A stretch of 9,114 nucleotides of DNA, taken from an uncultured Pleurocapsa sp. (GTDB taxonomy: Bacteria; Cyanobacteriota; Cyanobacteriia; Cyanobacteriales; Xenococcaceae). The stretch covers positions 1 to 9,114 of the forward strand of contig CAKZYI010000339.1 of assembly GCA_937884735.1 (NCBI GenBank), given 5' to 3'. The position numbers and the translations under genes are program-made. Position 1 is the stretch's first letter; each line of letters begins with the position of its first letter. This document shows, in pieces, positions 6,736 through 9,114 of this stretch. The notes under the pieces are model-generated. The model saw only the letters and a list, made by a program, of their open reading frames with translations, did not search any database and had not been told where the DNA came from.

Positions 6736-6906
6736 ATGGCTCCTCAATCTACCAATATCTGGGATTATAAGCCTTCTTGGTGTCAGCCCTGGTCAATTAT
6801 CCTCACAGGCATAGTCATAACCTCTGCAAGCTGGCTAGTTTTGCATATACTTTGGATTACGGCGGGGGTAGCTATATTAATTACTGTATGGAGGGTTTAT
6901 TTTTAA
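6736..6906 (+). pseudogene. Small membrane protein (DUF6737-like), probably cut by an in-frame TAA
   Basis: From the ATG at 6736 the frame encodes 56 residues: an N-terminus with NIWDYKPSWCQPWSIILTG, then a hydrophobic stretch (about residues 20-53, with SASWLVLHILWITAGVAIL) that could form one or two membrane helices, and VWRVYF before the TAA at 6904-6906. The YKPxWCQPWSI-LTG motif followed by SW-L-H---W matches what I remember of a small conserved cyanobacterial membrane family (DUF6737), of unknown function. In that family the second helix continues past the YF, with a Tyr and a Phe after it. Here the codons after TAA continue in frame as LNYHKDFAEYINYQKNE to a TGA at 7024, which fits that pattern. 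I therefore suspect nonsense truncation. A natural 56-residue product is the alternative. Confidence 0.5.
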
Positions 6907-7036
6907 CTTAATTATCACAAAGACTTTGCCGAATATATCAATTACCAAAAGAATGAAATAAATACAAATACCTGCTACCAATTAGAGAATTTGGGGAACT
7001 ATAAATTTATAGATATAGGTTTTTGAAATTAGTTTC

Positions 7037-8923
7037 TTGAATACTCAAGCGGAAAATTCACAGGGAAACATTCTTATTGTCGATGACACTCCAGATAATC
7101 TGGATTTACTGGCTGCTATCCTTAAAAGAAGAGGATATCAAAGTATTTGTGTTGACAATGGCGCAGAAGCTATCGAAGCTGCCCATTCTGGATGGGTTGA
7201 ATTAATTCTGCTAGATATTCAAATGCCAGAAATGGATGGTTATGAAGTTTGTCAAAGACTAAAAGCTGACGAGAAGACTAAAGAGATCCCCGTAATATTT
7301 ATTAGTGCTTTAGATGAGTTTGCTGATAAGAAGCAAGCTTTTAAAGTTGGTGGTGTAGACTACATCAACAAACCTTTTGAGATTAAGGAAGTTGTAGTTA
7401 GAGTTGCAAATCAAATTGCGATCGCCAGAAGCAAGAATCAAATAGTCGAACTCAACAATCAGCTAGAACAAAAAGTTAAAGATCGCACAATTGAGCTAGA
7501 AAATAGCAATCAACAGTTAAAAGACGAAATAAATCGTCGTCAACAGGCTCAAGATAGACTGTTGAAAATGGCTCTTAACGATTCTATTACTGGATATGCT
7601 AACCGTAATTCCTTTATTAGTAGGCTAAAGCAAGCTTTGAGTGATACAAATAAAACCCCTGGTTACTTTTTTGGGGTAATTTTGTTGGAGTGCGATCGCT
7701 TTAGAAATATCAAACGCACCTTAAGTCATATTGAGACAAATCAACTGTTGATGGCAATTGCTCATAATATACATTCCTGTTTGCCAGAAACGGCTCTTCT
7801 TAGTCGTTTAGAAGGGGAAGAATTTGGTATTTTTCTCGATCGCATTCAAGATGTTGAAGATGCAATTGCAGTCGCTCAAAAAATCCAAGAAAAATTTAGT
7901 CAGCCTTTTGCTATCAAAAGAAGCAAAATTTTAGTCAATATCAATGCAGGCATTGTAATTGGCAATCAAGATTATCGGGATACAGATAGATTGTTTAATG
8001 ATGCTGACATGGCTATGCAGCAAGCCAAAGAAGAAGAAGGCGATCGCATATTAGTGTTTCAGCCAGAGATGTATATTCAACTCCAGCAGGATGTGGACTC
8101 GGCTAAACATGAAATGGCATTAAAACAAGCAATAAAATCTCAGGAGTTTGTCAATCACTATTTGCCAATTGTTTCTTTAAAAAGCGATCGCGTCATTGAA
8201 TTAGAAGCCTTAGTTCGCTGGCATCATCCTCAACAAGGGATTATTCCACCCCAAAATTTTATTGCCAAAGCCGAAGAGATGGGGTTAACTAATGCCATGG
8301 GAAATTTAGTTTTCAAACAAGCTTGTCAAGACCTTAAAAAATGGCAACGTAGTCAAAAAGCTCAAAGTAATTTGGGTGTTTGTATCAACTTATCGGCGAA
8401 ACAGTTTTTTCACCCTAGTTTGATTAGTAAAGTAGATACGATTGTTCGCAAACTCAAGCTTGAAGGACAAAATATCAAATTTGATATTGCTGAAACCATT
8501 GCAATTGAAAACCCAAAAACTGCCCTGCCAATTTTTCAGCAGCTAAAAAGAAGACAAGTTAAACTGTGTCTGGATAATTTTGGCACTGGCTATTCTTCCC
8601 TAACATGTCTGCACCAGTTTCCTTTTGACGAGATTAAAATAGATCGTTCTGTAGTTGCTAAAATTTCTCCCACAAGCCTCAAGCTAGAGCATGAAAAATC
8701 GGCAAATCAGCTACTAGAGCAAATAATTACTATTGCTAGCCAACTGAATATGTTAGTGACAGCAACAGGAATTGAAAATAGCTATCAGTTAAATTTGCTT
8801 TAAGAATTGGGATGCGATCGTGGTCAAGGCTATTTTATCTCTAAACTTTTAGATCCAGAGTCAGTAGAGCTTTTCTTACTGTCATCAACAGGTAATATCA
8901 AAGCGGAGAAACAAAATGCATAG
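7037..8923 (+). pseudogene. Response regulator with degenerate GGDEF and EAL domains, interrupted near its end
   Basis: This is a receiver-coiled coil-GGDEF-EAL protein of 628 codons, the architecture of cyclic-di-GMP signalling proteins. The receiver (12-125) is complete: acidic Asp16/Asp17, phospho-acceptor Asp60, Ser90 and Lys112. A helical linker follows (128-178). The GGDEF domain (about 180-343) has EGEEF at 259-263 in place of GGDEF, so cyclase activity is doubtful. The EAL domain (from 355) keeps EAL (390-392), Asn451, Glu486 and Lys534, but has Asp-Asn at 513-514 for the usual Asp-Asp and ATGIE at 576-580 for AEGVE. Phosphodiesterase activity is therefore unlikely. TAA at 8801-8803 stops translation after 588 residues; the frame then continues with ELGCDRGQGYFISKLL to a TAG at 8921, which is the normal end of an EAL domain. 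The only start near the receiver is TTG at 7037, without a ribosome site. Best read as a decaying effector. Confidence 0.75.
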
Positions 8924-8951
8924 TGCATTGTTTAAAATTAAACTGAACAAT
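8915..8951. repeat. Cluster of short palindromes after the GGDEF-EAL gene
   Basis: AATGCA-TAG-TGCATT (8915-8929) is a perfect six-base dyad centred on the natural stop of the gene. GTTTAA-AA-TTAAAC (8930-8943) is a second, adjoining dyad, and ATTGTT (8927-8932) pairs with AACAAT (8946-8951). There is no T-run, so a terminator function is uncertain. The cluster could instead be target-region or mobile-element border sequence. Confidence 0.4.
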
Positions 8952-8975
8952 AGATAATAATTAAAAGTAAATAAG

Positions 8976-9019
8976 AGGGTTTTGCGATTATGTAATGTTT
9001 AATTAGAATCAAAAACCCT
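8976..9019. repeat. Imperfect inverted repeat AGGGTTTT...AAAACCCT
   Basis: AGGGTTTT (8976-8983) and AAAACCCT (9012-9019) are perfect complements. Inside them GATT (8986-8989) pairs with AATC (9007-9010), and the loop is 17 bases. It lies just beyond the stop of the minus-strand reading frame at 9034. It may be a bidirectional hairpin or terminator, or the end region of an insertion sequence lying to the right. Confidence 0.5.
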
Positions 9020-9033
9020 ATATTAAAAACAAT

Positions 9034-9114
9034 TTAGGCAGCTTTTTTTCGATTTCGCAGCATATTTAAACCAAGAAAAGTTTTACTGAAAAAAAAAAGA
9101 TATAACACTAGCCT
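9034..9114 (-). CDS. C-terminal tail of a minus-strand gene, cut by the window edge
   Basis: Read on the minus strand, the frame is open from the window edge to TAA at 9034-9036 and gives 26 residues ending KTFLGLNMLRNRKKAA. A basic Leu-Arg-Asn-Arg-Lys-Lys tail of this kind can end a transposase, and a hairpin lies directly downstream, but this is too short to name a family. The run of ten A residues at 9089-9098 could hide a frameshift, so the frame upstream of it is less reliable. The alternative is a chance open frame. Support is weak. Confidence 0.3.
   Translation of the reverse strand, partial: RLVLYLFFFSKTFLGLNMLRNRKKAA

Larger units (their letters stand above)
348..8191. repeat. Twelve dispersed HIP1 octamers (GCGATCGC)
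   Basis: Perfect GCGATCGC palindromes start at 348, 381, 412, 1219, 1951, 2812, 3847, 6693, 7418, 7692, 8040 and 8184. That is about one per 760 bases, far above chance in an AT-rich sequence. HIP1 is a known highly iterated palindrome of many cyanobacterial genomes. The copies lie both within genes (chlH, the GGDEF-EAL gene) and between genes, and only the cluster at 381-450 has ordered spacing. They identify the host as cyanobacterial and suggest that both the broken and the intact genes have resided in this genome for a long time. Confidence 0.9.

Noticed and set aside
1186..8926. TGCATAGTGC shared by 1186-1195 and 8917-8926
   Set aside because: A single ten-base match in 9 kb, without flanking similarity, is too short to claim a repeat family.

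Overview
This window is from a cyanobacterium. It carries 12 perfect copies of the HIP1 octamer GCGATCGC (starts at 348, 381, 412, 1219, 1951, 2812, 3847, 6693, 7418, 7692, 8040 and 8184), a cyanobacterial-type ChlH (magnesium chelatase H subunit) reading frame, and AT-rich intergenic DNA. The exact lineage cannot be fixed from this sequence alone.

Layout: (a) 58-333, a small coiled-coil protein on +. (b) 377-500, a 31-bp tandem array built on HIP1 and decaying rightwards. (c) 518-949, an unrecognised 143-aa protein on -. (d) 950-1533, a gene-free leader with several dyads. (e) 1534-5511, chlH at full family length but interrupted by in-frame TAG (3598) and TAA (3721), then a strong intrinsic terminator (about 5545-5578). 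(f) 5582-6068, an overlapping hicA-hicB toxin-antitoxin pair. (g) 6070-6645 on -, the C-terminal two thirds of an SPL-type radical SAM protein without its start or Fe-S cysteine motif. (h) 6736-6906, a small membrane protein that resembles a conserved cyanobacterial family and seems to be cut by a TAA. (i) 7037-8923, a receiver-GGDEF-EAL protein cut by TAA at 8801, 39 codons before its natural end. (j) 8915-9114, several dyads and the tail of a possible minus-strand gene that may be the edge of a mobile element.

The most striking property is shared. Three or four neighbouring, otherwise well-preserved genes carry clean in-frame nonsense codons, and a fifth is truncated. The readings are recent pseudogenisation (a redundant chlH copy or a decaying genome), sequence or assembly error, or, much less likely, stop-codon readthrough. 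If chlH is really broken and is the only copy, the organism could not make chlorophyll by the normal route. If a second chlH exists, this is a dying paralogue.

I found no CRISPR array, tRNA, rRNA, or convincing new defence system beyond HicAB.
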